From Paragordius varius (taxonomy: Eukaryota; Nematomorpha), in assembly GCA_964247055.1 (NCBI GenBank), contig OZ176055.1, positions 3,534,001-3,598,000 of the forward strand: DNA of 64,000 nt, given 5' to 3'. Each line of letters starts with the position of its first letter. Within the stretch, counting starts at the first letter, position 1. Position numbers and translations under genes: made by a program. The notes under the pieces are model-generated. The model was not told where the DNA came from and did no database searches. It saw only the letters and a program-made list of their open reading frames with translations. Positions 1 through 12,496 of the stretch are shown here, one piece after another.

Positions 1-29
1 TGTCAGACCATGAAAAATTATATATTTAG

Positions 30-658
30 GTTTATCAAATAATGGCGGTGGAAATATCAGTTCTAAAAAGCATATATCCACTTCTACAATTATCAATTCT
101 AACGTTATATCCTTGGTGGATAATGAACCCCTTAATGTATCATCATCTAGTAAAAGTTTGCTTGGGACAACAAATAAAACAACTAATCCTCCCCCTTCTG
201 CTCCCATTCCTTGTTTAGATAAACTTTCTAAACTTTTAGCTGCTAAAACTGCTACTGCTGTACGAGTCAACACTAATGTGGCAAGCAATTCTTCTAAAGG
301 AACAATTGTTAAAGTAGGTGGAACTGATGGCGGCAGTCCCTCATCATCATCAATCCTACTACCACCCATCAAAATGACCATAAGTAAGCGAGCAAGTTCA
401 GATGGGTCGTTAAAAGTTGTTTCTTCCGTCATTCAACCCGCAAGTTGTCCTGAGAGTGGGACGACCTCAACTTCAAATTTTGTCACAAATGAGTCTCAAC
501 TAACCGATGAAACAACCAACAATACAAACAACACCAGAATGAAAATTACTAATCAAATGGGTGATAAGGATGAACGGAAAAATTATGAATTGGCTTTGAT
601 TTCTTCGTCTACGGCTCATAGGGCCCACAGTGATGAGGATATTCGCTTTGATAACTAG
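30..658 (+). CDS. 3'-terminal exon of an unrecognised Ser/Thr/Asn-rich protein
   Basis: The frame is open from the window edge side to a TAG at 656-658. A TATATTTAG acceptor at 21-29 suggests that the exon starts at 30 in phase 2, so the rest of the gene lies upstream of the window. The roughly 209 visible residues are low in complexity: runs of Ser, Thr and Asn, a Pro-rich patch and short basic stretches, ending in HSDEDIRFDN. There is no signal peptide, membrane segment or domain I can name. Composition suggests a disordered tail of a regulatory protein, but that is inference. The first in-frame ATG (near 371) is not a credible start because the frame is open upstream. An AATAAA at about 1116 could be the polyadenylation signal. 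Confidence 0.6.
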
Positions 659-2220
659 ATAATCAATAGAATTTGATCCTTTTTTGTTTTACCAGTACAT
701 CTTGTTTATAGCTTATAAATCATTTATGCATAAATTTTTTATATTTAGCCAATCTCTGTATTCAAATATTTTGTATTTTTTTATTACGCTAGTTTCTCGA
801 ACAATGGTTATGAAAAATGGTCAGAAGTAACAACATTGCGTTCATATATAACTTTTAATTTTAAAATTTTTATACCAGATCTTAATATGGAACCGAAACT
901 TTATCTGCACAGTGCTTTACTGATATTTTTTGCTTTGTTTCCATTCTGAAAATATATTATTATAGGTAGAGTAGAAAGGTGAATATTTCATAAATTTAGA
1001 CATATCAATATTTCTGTAAATACGCATACAGTTCGTTTAAATTATAATCTTACCATTTTTTCTGCATAGTTTAATGTTGAACATATTTAAAATAGTTTTA
1101 CCTTATTAATTTATAATAAAACAGCCCAACCCTCGTGTTGTGAAAAATAAACTAATCACCTAAAACTAAAATCCGATATTATCTTTCGCTCGTAAATCTG
1201 AGGCATAGGTTATAATCTAGCATATATTAAAAATTGTTTCGCGTCAAGCGCTTTTGCATTTATTGCAAGATAATTAGCCTATTTAGGATTTTAAAATTGC
1301 GGGGCCACCTAAAATTAAAATGTAATATAATATTACTTTGGTTTTTATATGAAGCTTGGGATATTTTTTGATGATATTCTTTGAAATTAAGCTAGCTTTC
1401 ACCAAACATTTTAATGAGTATGGGCGCTACTTTTTCGATAAGGAGAAGTTACCACAAAATCTGAATATTTTTTTTAATGATCGTATGTCCCAAAACCAAA
1501 AACCTATATTCCTGAATTCATTATCAGAATGTATTATTCATCAAGATAATTTTTAACCCCCCTCCCCCGATTTTGTGCACTGGATAATTTAATAGATGAA
1601 AGAAAGGAGATGTTGTATAGATTATATGGTTTGAATTACATTACGCAAACTTCATTGCTAGTTGGGTTATATGATTATTTAGCAATATCATTTTTAACAT
1701 ATATTATAGACAAATTTTTCAGTTTAACGTTTTTTTGAACGATATCGGTTAGGATTATATGTCAAAAGATTTAATATAATGTTAACCGGTTTAATCATCG
1801 GGTTCTAATTAAATCGATGATGGGCGAAAAGGATAATTTTAACAAAATGAGATGGTAAAAATCTGCCATTATATTTTAAAAATAGACCAGAAACATTCGT
1901 ATATTGAATTGCGCTGAATGACCAAATTTGGTTGTGCAGCCTTAGGGGTTTAGTTAAAGTTTCTAATAAATTATATTTTTAAATTTTAAAAATACCCTTT
2001 TAAAATTTCTTTGAGCCATAGCTATCAAAAAGTATGGCAGAAAATTATTTCATTAATTTCTAGAAAAAAAATTAAGTTATGTAAACAAATAATTTTAATA
2101 CAAATTAGATCATTGATCTCCATAACACCTTGATTTAAAATAGTCTGGCTATTATTTTTAAAATTTGCTTGCATATTCAATTTTAATTTACTCTAATTTT
2201 AAATGATCTATTTGTAAGAA
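659..2220. other. Intergenic region between the first gene and ADAMTS
   Basis: AT-rich sequence that should hold the 3' UTR of the upstream gene and the promoter of the ADAMTS gene. A 66-codon open frame at 1356-1556 has no recognisable content. I see no RNA gene or well-formed repeat here. Confidence 0.5.
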
Positions 2221-5200
2221 ATGTCATTATCAAATATTTATCTCTTTTTATTATATTTGTGTTATCTATCGAAGCAAACTAGCACAACGGTAACGCAAAA
2301 TATTTTAGGTTATGTGTTACCGAACATGTACGCTGAAAAGTTGATATCTCCCCCTAACTTACCTAACAATACATTGGTAAACAAAACTAGATTTAAAAGA
2401 AATATCCACATCAAGAGTAATGTAATGGACGTAAACTCTACAAAATCTATCAACTTTAGAGAAAACGTTTTAAATCTGCGTACATCATCCCCGCAAAATA
2501 TCTCAACACGACCAAGTCAATCTGCTCTGCCATACAAATTGGTAAAAATTATTTTACCCATAATGCCTGGCACTCCTAACCGTGTCTTGAATCTGAACAG
2601 TTTATCTAGCTTACCACCCGATTCGGTCCGTAAAATTATGGTGTTTACGTTTAAATTGTATAAATCGCCTTTAGTTATTGCGGCCGGTTTTACGACCGAT
2701 ATATACAATGCATCTTTCTTCCGTAAAATTGATGCATGTCTACACCATGGTTGGGTTAAAATCGAAGAAATGATTCTAAAACCGGGTCAACATCAAACGC
2801 TACAAAATATTTTTGGTCGCCAACTCAATATAACGGACCGTGATGATTTCAATCCTCAAAATGAGATTATGCCCGTGTATGAAGTTGTTGTCGAATACCG
2901 AAAGCGCAAAATTGTATACAATATTTTAGATTTAAAAAAATAATAATATAAAGTTGAGAAAAATTTTGGTTAAGCATATCATCTATAATATTTACAATTG
3001 TTATCCTTACGCAATATAAATAATGTACTAAAAGAACTAAGAAGAAATAGAATCAAATATTAGATTTTTTAACCTTTAATATTTGATCGATCAGAAAGCT
3101 TTGTTTGTGGATGCCCTGAATCAATATATGTTAGAACCCTTTTCCAGAGATCATATGCGGCAAACTATACACATAGTTAAAAGGGGACCTAGATCTCGTC
3201 ATTATACCAACCTGAATGCCAACATAAGCCATAAAGATTATCTGATAAACTTGGGTATTTGCCATCATTTCATTTAATATGTTTCCAAAAATATCACTAA
3301 TATCTAATAATTTTAGAGACTATACCTAGAGAATCGCTCAAACATGCTAGACGTTATTTGACTGGGCCTTATGTCATAGAAGGCGTGTTTTATATAACAC
3401 CTAATAATATGGATACACCACTTTACTATTTGCCATTTATTGCGAGCCAAGTTGGTATTTAAAATAACCAAATATGATAATTAACCGCTTAAATGATTGA
3501 CCACATTTGAGTAATTTTATTTGAAAATAGGTGAATTCAGTCTTCCGTCATTTTTCGATTCAAACTAACATGCAATTCCAATTAAAGGGCATAAGGAATT
3601 ACCCAGTAATATTTATATTTATATCTAAATATTTATATAATTTATAAATAAAAAAGCCATTTGTTTTATTTAAATAATAAATGCACACAGCTCGGTTGAC
3701 CAGTTTAAAATGCATTCTATGTGCCCTTGAGGCTTTCTAAAATGCGTCAAAAAACATTTTTATCTCATAAAAATAGTACAAAAATATAAAGTGAATTGGT
3801 TAGACCGGTTTCAATTTTCCTATCGGTTTAACAGAAAAATGCTAGGAAATAATCCTATTAAAATATAAATTAATTTACATTTTTTGCATATTAGTGATGT
3901 CAACTCTTGCACCAAAGCTAAACCCTCTATTTTTTAAAAACGCATAATGCTAAATTGTGAATTTGATAATATGTTTTAATTGTCATTGTTTTAATTTATT
4001 TCTTATCATATTTCATGTAAGGTTAGCTACATTATACCCGATCAGGACAGAGCGACTATTCAAAATTTTATTCATAGTGGATTGGTTGATTATTCTAAAA
4101 TGGATGTTGGGATATTAATTTCAAAGTTATTTTTCATTTTTATTAGACTACGGTTATAAATGAAAAAAAAATTGTGATTTTGTTACTTAAAAATATATTA
4201 TAATTAGTGAAATTTCTCACATTTCTTGGAAAGCAGGTTTTCTATATTTTATCAGCGATTTAAGTTTTGAATCATCATAAATATTCATTATATATAGGGT
4301 ATGCTTATTTATTCGGAATGTGTACCAATTCAAGTTTAGCAGTAAGTTTGGATTGCGGATTCGATACTTACCGTATAATCGGACATGAGATTGGACATTT
4401 GTAAAAATTATTTTTTTTATTCTTTAAAATTATGACATTTTAATTTATATGATATTTGTTGTTTAAAATATTTGGCATCACTGTAAAATTGTTTTATCAA
4501 TATTTAATATGTATATATATATATATATATATACAGATTTTAAGATTCAATAACAGAATCTGCTCTCCTATCGATTTTTTGTAGATAAAGGCGGTTTTAA
4601 TCGCTATGACTTTATAGATAGATAAATAATTGTTTTCAGATTTGGCTGTATTCATGACATGGATAACAGTTGTCGGAGCCCTTCTAAAAGAGGCATAATG
4701 CATTATTCCAGCACCGGCTTTCAAAGAATAATATGGTCACAGTGTTGTACGAATGTGATACATTCATCTCTACGGTAAAGAAATACTTGATTTAATTTCT
4801 TGGATTTAAAATAATTATTTAAATAAAATACAATAAGGCCTAATGGTATTCTTTATTCATCATCTCTTGAATTCACATCATTAATTAAATTACTATTAAA
4901 AGTGCTTAAACTAAAAACTTGGCCGGCCTAATGATTCAAATGTAGGAATACGTTGCTTAATTTTTGCGTCATAAAACTTTTTTTGAAAGGAAATCATATA
5001 ACTTTACGGATAATTAAACAAGGGATCTAAATTTTCTATTCAAAGGATGAGCCTTATTGCACCCAGTTTAATACTCTTTTCTTAAGATACGTGTTTACAT
5101 ACTAAATTAATTTATATACTCAAATTTTTTATATAAGGTCAGGAAAAGCATATTGTTTGGAAAATATACAAAACAATTCCCCAGCTAAACGATTTAATCC

Positions 5201-7213
5201 CTACAATAAAAGGACATTATTTGATAATCAATGTTCGTTAACATATGGCCCGATGTTTTTTGTGGATATAAATGTGTGTAAGCTATGTACTTTTTTTATA
5301 ATTAACCTACATTTTAAATTCCAAAATAATTAAATATTCTAAAAGTATAGGAAATGCATTCAAGTTTAATGAAGATAAACAAACATAAGGTGGCTGCCTT
5401 AAACCTAAAATTAATATTGATTATACACATATTTTTACGATTTTGTCGTAAGCCAAATAAGTTTACATTACACTTTACCTAAAAAAAATTTTGAGATCTA
5501 ATTTAATTCTTTAAAATATTTATATGAGTTTATAAATATATCTAAAGAATTCTACATGTGACATTTTGTTTTGTTCCAACATAACAAACTCATTTTCTCA
5601 TGACTTACCACCCCTAGCCGGGACGTATTGTGATATGGATATGACAAGGCATGAATCAGTACTTACACCTCAAATAACTGGAAATGTAATCAAATTTTAA
5701 GCTTTAAAGCCTTAATGTCAAACTGCTCAAATAGTCGTTAACTTAAAAGCCTAACGCTATGCAAAATATTTACTTTTGTCAACCTTCAAATAGGTTTGTA
5801 TGCATGGAAAATGCATCGCACAAAAAAGAATTCCAGTAAAACAACAAGGAGTTTGGTCTCCGTGGGGCAATTGGCAACCGTGTCAAGGTTTTTGTCCCTT
5901 AGGCTATCAAGCTAGATACAGATTTTGTCAATTCAATGAGTAAACAGCAATATTTGCAGATATATTAAAAAGTTTTTTGGAATTTGGTGGAACAATAGTT
6001 TTAAAAAGAGTTTGTGATTACGGGAACGCTAATCTCTAATTTACATCCATTTAAACTTATAATATTATAAAACATAATGTTATTCTCTTTTACATAAAAG
6101 AGATAATTAGTGTTAATACCGCATTATATTATTTGTACATCGCCAGATATGCTTCAAAAGTTATCATAGCTAAAAACTTCTTAAATTAGGGGACATTTTT
6201 GACTCTTAAATCACTTTTAATTTACCTTTTAAATTATAATTTAACCTTTAGAACTTATTTTTATTTATGTATATAGATTAGGATTAAATGTAGAATATTG
6301 CGTCGGTGATCATGTGGAATATAAAACTTGCCCTCATGTAACAGAATTTGTATTTAACATTTCATCACATTTTCATTTTTAAATCCGGTGGCATTTTGGG
6401 GTAGTTTTCGACCTCAGAGCTTAAATTAGTAAACAAACTACCGTTTTGAAAGTTGTATTATTTAATCAACAATCTCTTCTTATAAATTACATAAAAAACT
6501 AAGAATTTTTACAGTTTTTTTTAACTTCTAGAGTATCAAATTCAAAAAGCCCAAAACACAATTGAAATGCTAATATTAAAATCAGAATCTATGCTGTTAA
6601 ATTGTTATTTGAAAGTTTTCCAAAAGTTATTTATATATTTCAACCATAATATACTTTATTTGCCTGTTATATTCACGATTTAAAATAGTGACAAAAAAAT
6701 TTGATAATAGATTTTTTAAATATTATATTTAAAAAATTTTTCGTATCATGCGCCCAAAGTATGAGAGCATATTTAATTTTGAATTTATATTTTTAGGACA
6801 TTAATATTTTAAATGGCCCTTGGGCATAAAACTACCCCAGAACCTTATGAAGTGTTAATAATTATATAAGAATATAAAATAGATATTTTTATATATATAA
6901 TCTTCATTTGTTAGCAATGTGGCTTATATCAAGCAAATTATCAATCCTGGAATTCATTTTTATGTGGGCAATTTTATCGGGGATCTCTTTATTGTACGTT
7001 TTTTTAGATTTAAAATTATTGAAACTCATTTTTGAAAAGGATTGTTTTGAAGGAAACATACTATGGCATTTTATACTTTTAGATGAATATCCCACCTGTG
7101 ATTTATGGTGCATTAGCAATAATAAATTTTTACTCTTCAATCCTTCCGTTACTGATGGAACCATTATAAATGGCACGGCAGTTTGCGTTGGTGGAACACT
7201 TATAAATTGGTGA
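2221..7213 (+). CDS. ADAMTS-family secreted zinc metalloprotease, short form
   Basis: Thirteen exons fit in phase: 2221-2913, 3095-3254, 3317-3450, 4022-4125, 4208-4236 (micro-exon), 4298-4400, 4640-4774, 5138-5277, 5618-5658, 5794-5939, 6277-6337, 6915-6993, 7083-7213 (651 aa). The first donor is the least certain. Order: signal peptide (residues 1-20), propeptide with FKLYKSPLVIAAGF and YMLEPF, metalloprotease, shortened disintegrin-like part (DNQCSLTYGP), one thrombospondin type 1 repeat (VWSPWGNW), and a cysteine-rich module with QCGLYQANY, CDLWC and FNPSVTDGT. The zinc site HEIGHLFGCIHD (about 403-414) and the Met-turn IMHY are intact, so proteolysis in the extracellular matrix is plausible. 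Odd points: the LWC segment of the disintegrin domain appears absent, two cysteines of the cysteine-rich module are replaced, and the protein stops there with no spacer. A further downstream exon cannot be excluded. Confidence 0.85.
6398..6845. repeat. Possible inverted-repeat element in an ADAMTS intron
   Basis: GGGGTAGTTTT near 6398 is mirrored by AAAACTACCCC near 6828-6838, about 440 bp apart, between the TSP1 exon and the cysteine-rich exons. This could be a degraded MITE. The inverted arms are short and no target duplication is clear. Confidence 0.3.
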
Positions 7214-7953
7214 TAGGAGAGTGTTTGTTTTATCTCAAAAATTTTGACTTTAAATATTTTTTGAAATGGATACTACTGCTTAACAAATAAATTAAATTAG
7301 TAATTAATTTTTGAATTGAATGTTGTTACTTTAGTTTTTATAACATGCTATTATTTAAAACAAAACAGAGCGATCATTATATTATATAGAAAATGGATAA
7401 ACTGTACGCTTTTATTGTTGCATGACCGTCAAATATTTTCATGGAAACTAGGATAATGCAAAATAAAAAAGCGCTTTTTACTATTATTTATCATTAAATT
7501 AATAATGCATTCAATAAACTTTCATTTACCAATAGTGAATACAAAAAATACTTTTAAAAATATAGCGGCCTGGTGTTTTAAGTTAAAATCGCTATATACA
7601 TCTACACTATCAATATACATACATCCAAAATATATTTTGAATGTTTAGTCGAGATTTGATTCTGGTATTTAATTAATTTAAATACCCTAAAAACTTTACA
7701 TTATCAAAATAAGTGGTATAATTATCTTTAAAATTATTTTGGTGGATGTATGGTTTTATAAATATATAATCTGTAAAATGGATTACTATCTAAGTATATC
7801 TTTTTTGCTGTTTCATGAAGGAGTTCTCTCATATCAATATATACAGTCAAATTTTTTTGATATATGCGGTTAAAAAATTAATCTGGACGGAATTGTAGTT
7901 TCCAATAACACTACTTACAAATTATATTAAATATTTCCCAGTTTATTTGAGAT
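7214..7953. other. Convergent intergenic region, ADAMTS/SLC7
   Basis: About 740 bp of AT-rich DNA between two convergent genes. It should contain both 3' UTRs. I see no further gene or clear repeat. Confidence 0.5.
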
Positions 7954-10900
7954 CTACTTGGTGGAATCATCTAATATTTCGGGAGAAACCACAAAAAGTG
8001 ATTTTTGCAAAAACACTCCAAATTTATCTATATGTATAAAAATGAATAATTAAAATGTCATAATTACCTTAGGTTTTTGCAAAAACTTATATATAAAAAA
8101 ATATTTACCTGTACAAGTTAAACGGTGCCCGGCATGCTTGAAGAGGTAATAAACAGGAAAAGCTGAAATATCCCAAAAAGTGATATATAAATTAAGGCAA
8201 GATACTTAAATATTATGTCACAAAAATATTAACCAAAATCATTTAAATAAAAAGTATCAATACTTAAATTTTAATTATATTAAGGAAACCTGTTGCAAAA
8301 CATATAGCTCCAGTGATGCCAATTTCCTTGGGTTTTGAAACGATTGGCGAGATTATCAGAAATATGCAAACGATGAAGCACAGTATATGCAATGCTATAT
8401 TGAACTGCAATAGTTTAAAAATATTATACATATTTTATTTATAATTATAAATTTATGTATTAAAAATTTAGATTTTACAACGAATTTTTTATTAAGAAAA
8501 ATAAATATGAATTATATTTTTAAAAAAACTTTTATGGGTCTTTCCAAATCTTTTCGTCTAAAGCGAAGTATTATGAGGGCCAGAATGCACATTCCAATAA
8601 AGAAAAAGAAAACGAATGAGAAAAAATATATGAGATTGTCCAAATTCCGTCCAGCCAAATAGAGAAGGGATAAGAAACCCTAAAATTTAAATAAAATTAT
8701 TTATTCAATAATTAATTCAAGGAGATTTTACGGTTTAATTACAGTAAAAATTAAATTATAGGGACAAAACGTAATAATATAAAGACAAAAATTTTTTTTC
8801 AAATGATAACTATACTTTTTCAACCTTAGATTTTCAAAATATAAATAATTGTTTAAAATTGCAATGTATGAAATAGTAAGTAACAGAATCATTTACATAT
8901 TTTTAATTGTAATTAATTTATATGGGAAAAATTTAGATTAAAAAAGTATGGTTGCTTTTTGAAAAAAAATACTTGTCTTTATATTTTTACGTTTTGTCCG
9001 TATAATTTCAATTTTTATTGTAATTTTAACCTCTTATTCTTGTAGAGTAAAGAACTGAATCTAATTTAATCGGATATTCGTAGGTCAATTTACGGATGTC
9101 TTAAATTTTTTTTAAAAAAGGTTAATGTAATTTCGTAAAACATAAAAATATAAAATACCAAAAGGAGAATAGCAGGAACCGGAGTTAATGCGTTAACATG
9201 TATCATAGATAGGATTTGAGGAAGTTGTTTATCTTGAGCACCAATTAATAAAATTCTAATAATCGGATAAAACAATTTAGTTACAAAAAAATATATCATT
9301 TCATTAATAAATCGTATTTGAATATGCAAAAAAAATTATTAACCTTCCTGAGGTAAAAAGGACCCCATTTGCGCTTCCTATGGCTGAGAGAGCTACAAAG
9401 AATGGCATTACATAGGCGAGTCTAACATCGATTTTCAGCGCAAAATCCTACAATTATAAAAAATTTGATAAAATTTTATTAATAATTTTAAATTAAAATA
9501 AATTTTACAAATGCGACAGCCAGAGATGTGGAAATTTCCTGCGGGGATAATACAGCCAAATAAGCTACGTTAACCAACAAATAAATGATTGTAATTATAG
9601 GCATTGCAATCACAATGGTTAAGGGTAAATTTCTAAATTTAAAGTAAAAAATGAAATTATACGGACAAAACGTAAAAATCTAACGACAAATATTTTTTTA
9701 AAAAGACTGCTGTACTTTTTAAACTTTGAATCCTTGTTTCAAATTGCAAAGTATGAAATAATGTATATAGGTAACACAATCAATTATATATTTATAACAC
9801 TGTACAACAAATTCTTCTGCCACTCGAGTTTTCTGATATTTACTATTTTGACAGTAATTAGAACAATTATAATTCTACCTAAGAATTTTTAATCATCTGA
9901 TATTTTATGATTATGCCCCCTTTTCATCAAAATTTTGCTAAAAAATGTTTTTCTTGAAAATAAACAACAAATGCCCCTTTGTAATATATCATATGAAATA
10001 ATAATTTGATTCTACATACTAATATTTACATCGATTATTGGACATCGAAAGCGACAACCGCGAAGCGAGAGATTTTTTCTCAATTAATATATTTTTAAAA
10101 AATGGATGTAAATAATTTAAACTTTATGTTGGCAATGAATGTCTAAAAAAGATAACACAATAAATTTTTTTGGTTAAACACTTATTTGTTTTTATGTCAT
10201 TCAAATCAGCCATTTTTAATTTTTTGTTTTTTGAAAAAATTAAATTATTTTCTTCAGAAGGCATATAATTTTAAAATTTCAAAGACTAGAAATATAATTT
10301 TGGGTGTTTCTATTTCCATTATGTAACAAATTTATAGTTATAACTAGAATTTTAGTAGCCACTAGGTAATACTTACGATAATAATGTTTTTTATTAAAAA
10401 AGCTAACCAAAAGCTTTTTCAAAGATTTTTTTAAATTTTAGCTAATTTAACTAATATTGTTCATATGATTTTTAAATTAATTTGTCTTCAAAATTTTGAC
10501 TTATAAGTCTTTTGTGCTCTTTTAAATGATATAAAATACATGGCCATATATAAAAACTTTTGATTTTGAAAATTTCGAGTTTAATGTTAAATCCGGGCCA
10601 AAAATTTTCCAGAAAAACCCTAATAATAAAAATTCTTAGGTGTTGACCACATACTTTTTATGTACTTTGATTAAATAAATTTTAAATTTACAAAAATAGC
10701 ACTTAAAAAAAGTTAAAAATAGTTGTCTAGTGTAATTGTTAAATAATTTATATAAAAAAATTAAATTAAAAGTACGGTTGCATTTTGATAAAATTATTTG
10801 TCTTTATATTTATATGCTAGTTTAATACCTATTGGGGTTCTTCAACTCCTCCGTTACAAAGTTTAGAAAGTTCCTGCGAAAATGATATTATAAAATAATT

Positions 10901-12496
10901 TGATACAACTTAATTTAATATAAAAAATTATGTTTGAACAGTATTTTACAGTAATTTAATTATTTTAAATAAAGGTAAACATACCATCCAGCAAAAGCAA
11001 ATAATCCAGCATAAAAAGCCAATGATAAATCTTTTCCCGTTTTAGTCCCCTCGAAGGCGTTGTGGAAATATTGGGTATGACCTAAATGATGCACAAAATT
11101 ATAAAAATTTTGCTAAAATAAATTTTTACACTTGTGTATTGGAACCAAAGCTAAGTCATTTATTATTTAATTTTAATGAAAACAATTTAAATCTTGGTTA
11201 ATTCTTTTCATAATTGCTAAAAAATTGACTGCTTCCATATCAAACGTGCAGATTTTATCTAACTCATCATTTAACTTTATTTCATAAAATACTTTTAAAC
11301 ACAAATCTTTTTTATCGATAATTATATAACCTTGAGACATTTTAATGACGCCACATATGATCAAAGCAATGAGCGCTAATAATTTTGCCCCCGTAAAAAT
11401 GTCTTGAATCCGTGTCGCTAATTTCACACTGTAACAATTGATTGCCATCAATAATACTAATCACATCAAATATTATATATATATTTGAGTAAAATATTTT
11501 TGACAAAAAGTAAAAAATATTAGGGATTTTACTTAATCCACTCGCGGCAATAAGTCTTGCGACTTGGTCAGATCGTCTTTCTTGCAGTTCTTTTAGGGCT
11601 TGCAAATCAATTGTGGATGTACTCATAATATTATTTTTGTTGGAATCATATATGTTATTTATATTGCAGGTGGTAGGTTGAGATGATCCATTACTGTTTA
11701 GTGTTAAAGGTGTTTCAAAACGTAAAATTGGTTTCGCCATATAATAACCAAATGATAGTGTCATAATAGCTAGAAGTAACGGTCTCACTACTATAATATT
11801 GATCCAAAGATATACGAAACCCGCTAATCGTCCAAAAGCTACCATAATGTATGCATAATCTCCGCCACTCCGTTTAATAGTTGTCCCTATGTATTAGTAG
11901 AAAAAAATAATGTGTCATATATATTATAATCTATATAAAAAACTTGGAACAAAACAAAAAGTGGATTTCAATCAACGTCAAATGGTTAGAATATCATTAA
12001 AGAACAAGTTGGAACCTAACAATTTAAGAATGATACCAGATTATAAATATTTAAAAATGGAACACAAACCAGGTTGGTTCCAATATTAAAAGTTTTAAAT
12101 AACTCATAAAACAAAGAAATCGATTTTAAGTATTCCGAGCTCCAAGGAATATCTTATTTAAAATAAACAGCTTTTACCTAATTCTGCGAATGAAAGAGCA
12201 CCCAGCATAGAAAATATCCCGGATAGTGCCCAAATCACAAGACTGGCTCCAGGACTGCCCAATTTACTTATTACCTGACCAGGGGTAATAAAAATCCCCG
12301 ATCCAACAATACATCCGACTATGATAGTGACACCATTTAAAAGACTGACACTTTTTTTGAGTGTTACCGCTGATGGTAGAGAAGATACTGATTCGCCCAA
12401 CGGTATCTCTGACAATTCTGAGTTTTCTGTAAGTTTGGATTCTGACACTTTTGAAGTGTAGGAGGAAATATCGGCTGCATTATAAGAACTTTTCAT
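7954..12496 (-). CDS. SLC7 light-chain amino acid transporter, LAT type
   Basis: Twelve exons fit in phase (minus strand, 5' to 3'): 12496-12178, 11886-11533, 11456-11331, 11081-10985, 10873-10829, 9632-9509, 9447-9344, 9255-9159, 8679-8530, 8404-8290, 8162-8109, 8027-7954, giving 552 aa. The sequence follows LAT1/LAT2 nearly end to end: GSGIFITPG in TM1, AELGTTIKRSGGDYAYI, NCYSVKLATRIQD, GLFAFAGWNFLNFVTEEL, NLPLTIVIAMP, SANGVLFTSGR, LPQILSMIHVNALTPVP and a C-terminus with VVSPE like the LAT VVPQE. The family exchanges large neutral (or cationic) amino acids across the plasma membrane as a heterodimer with an SLC3 heavy chain. The TM3-TM4 loop is about 50 residues longer than usual but keeps a PTTC cysteine that could form the heavy-chain disulfide. 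The exact LAT or y+LAT subtype is not settled. Confidence 0.92.
8742..9020. mobile_element. MITE family A, copy 1 (TA target duplication)
   Basis: 279 bp with terminal inverted repeats starting CAGTAAAAATT and ending in its mirror. Both arms contain GGACAAAACGTAA and TATAAAGACAA. It is flanked by TA on both sides, which fits a Tc1/mariner-type non-autonomous element. It lies in an SLC7 intron. Confidence 0.85.
9641..10816. mobile_element. MITE family A, copy 2, split by another element
   Basis: The left arm (ACGGACAAAACGTAAAAATC near 9661) and the right arm (TTTGTCTTTATATTTATATG near 10798-10816) match copy 1, and the internal sequence matches up to about 9797. The remaining middle is displaced by a different 935-bp element. 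The right end sits only about 13 bp from the donor side of SLC7 exon 5. Confidence 0.8.
9798..10732. mobile_element. Family B element nested in MITE A (PIF/Harbinger-like TSD)
   Basis: 935 bp with termini CACTGTACAAC and AGTTGTCTAGTG, which are imperfect inverted repeats. A second inverted pair, ACCTAAGAATTTTTA and its complement, lies about 100 bp in from each end. TAA flanks both sides inside the interrupted family A element, and a 3-bp TAA/TTA duplication is typical of PIF/Harbinger. No transposase frame is visible. Confidence 0.65.

Noticed and set aside
1356-1556. 66-codon frame in the first intergenic region
   Set aside because: AT-driven composition, no splice context and no recognisable motif.
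6994-7007. A 14-nt GT-AG intron between the two ADAMTS cysteine-rich exons
   Set aside because: It is in phase, but an 89-nt intron (6994-7082) is also in phase and gives the spacing QC...C.L.C expected for the domain.
6904-7176. 90-codon minus-strand frame
   Set aside because: It is the antisense shadow of the ADAMTS cysteine-rich exons.
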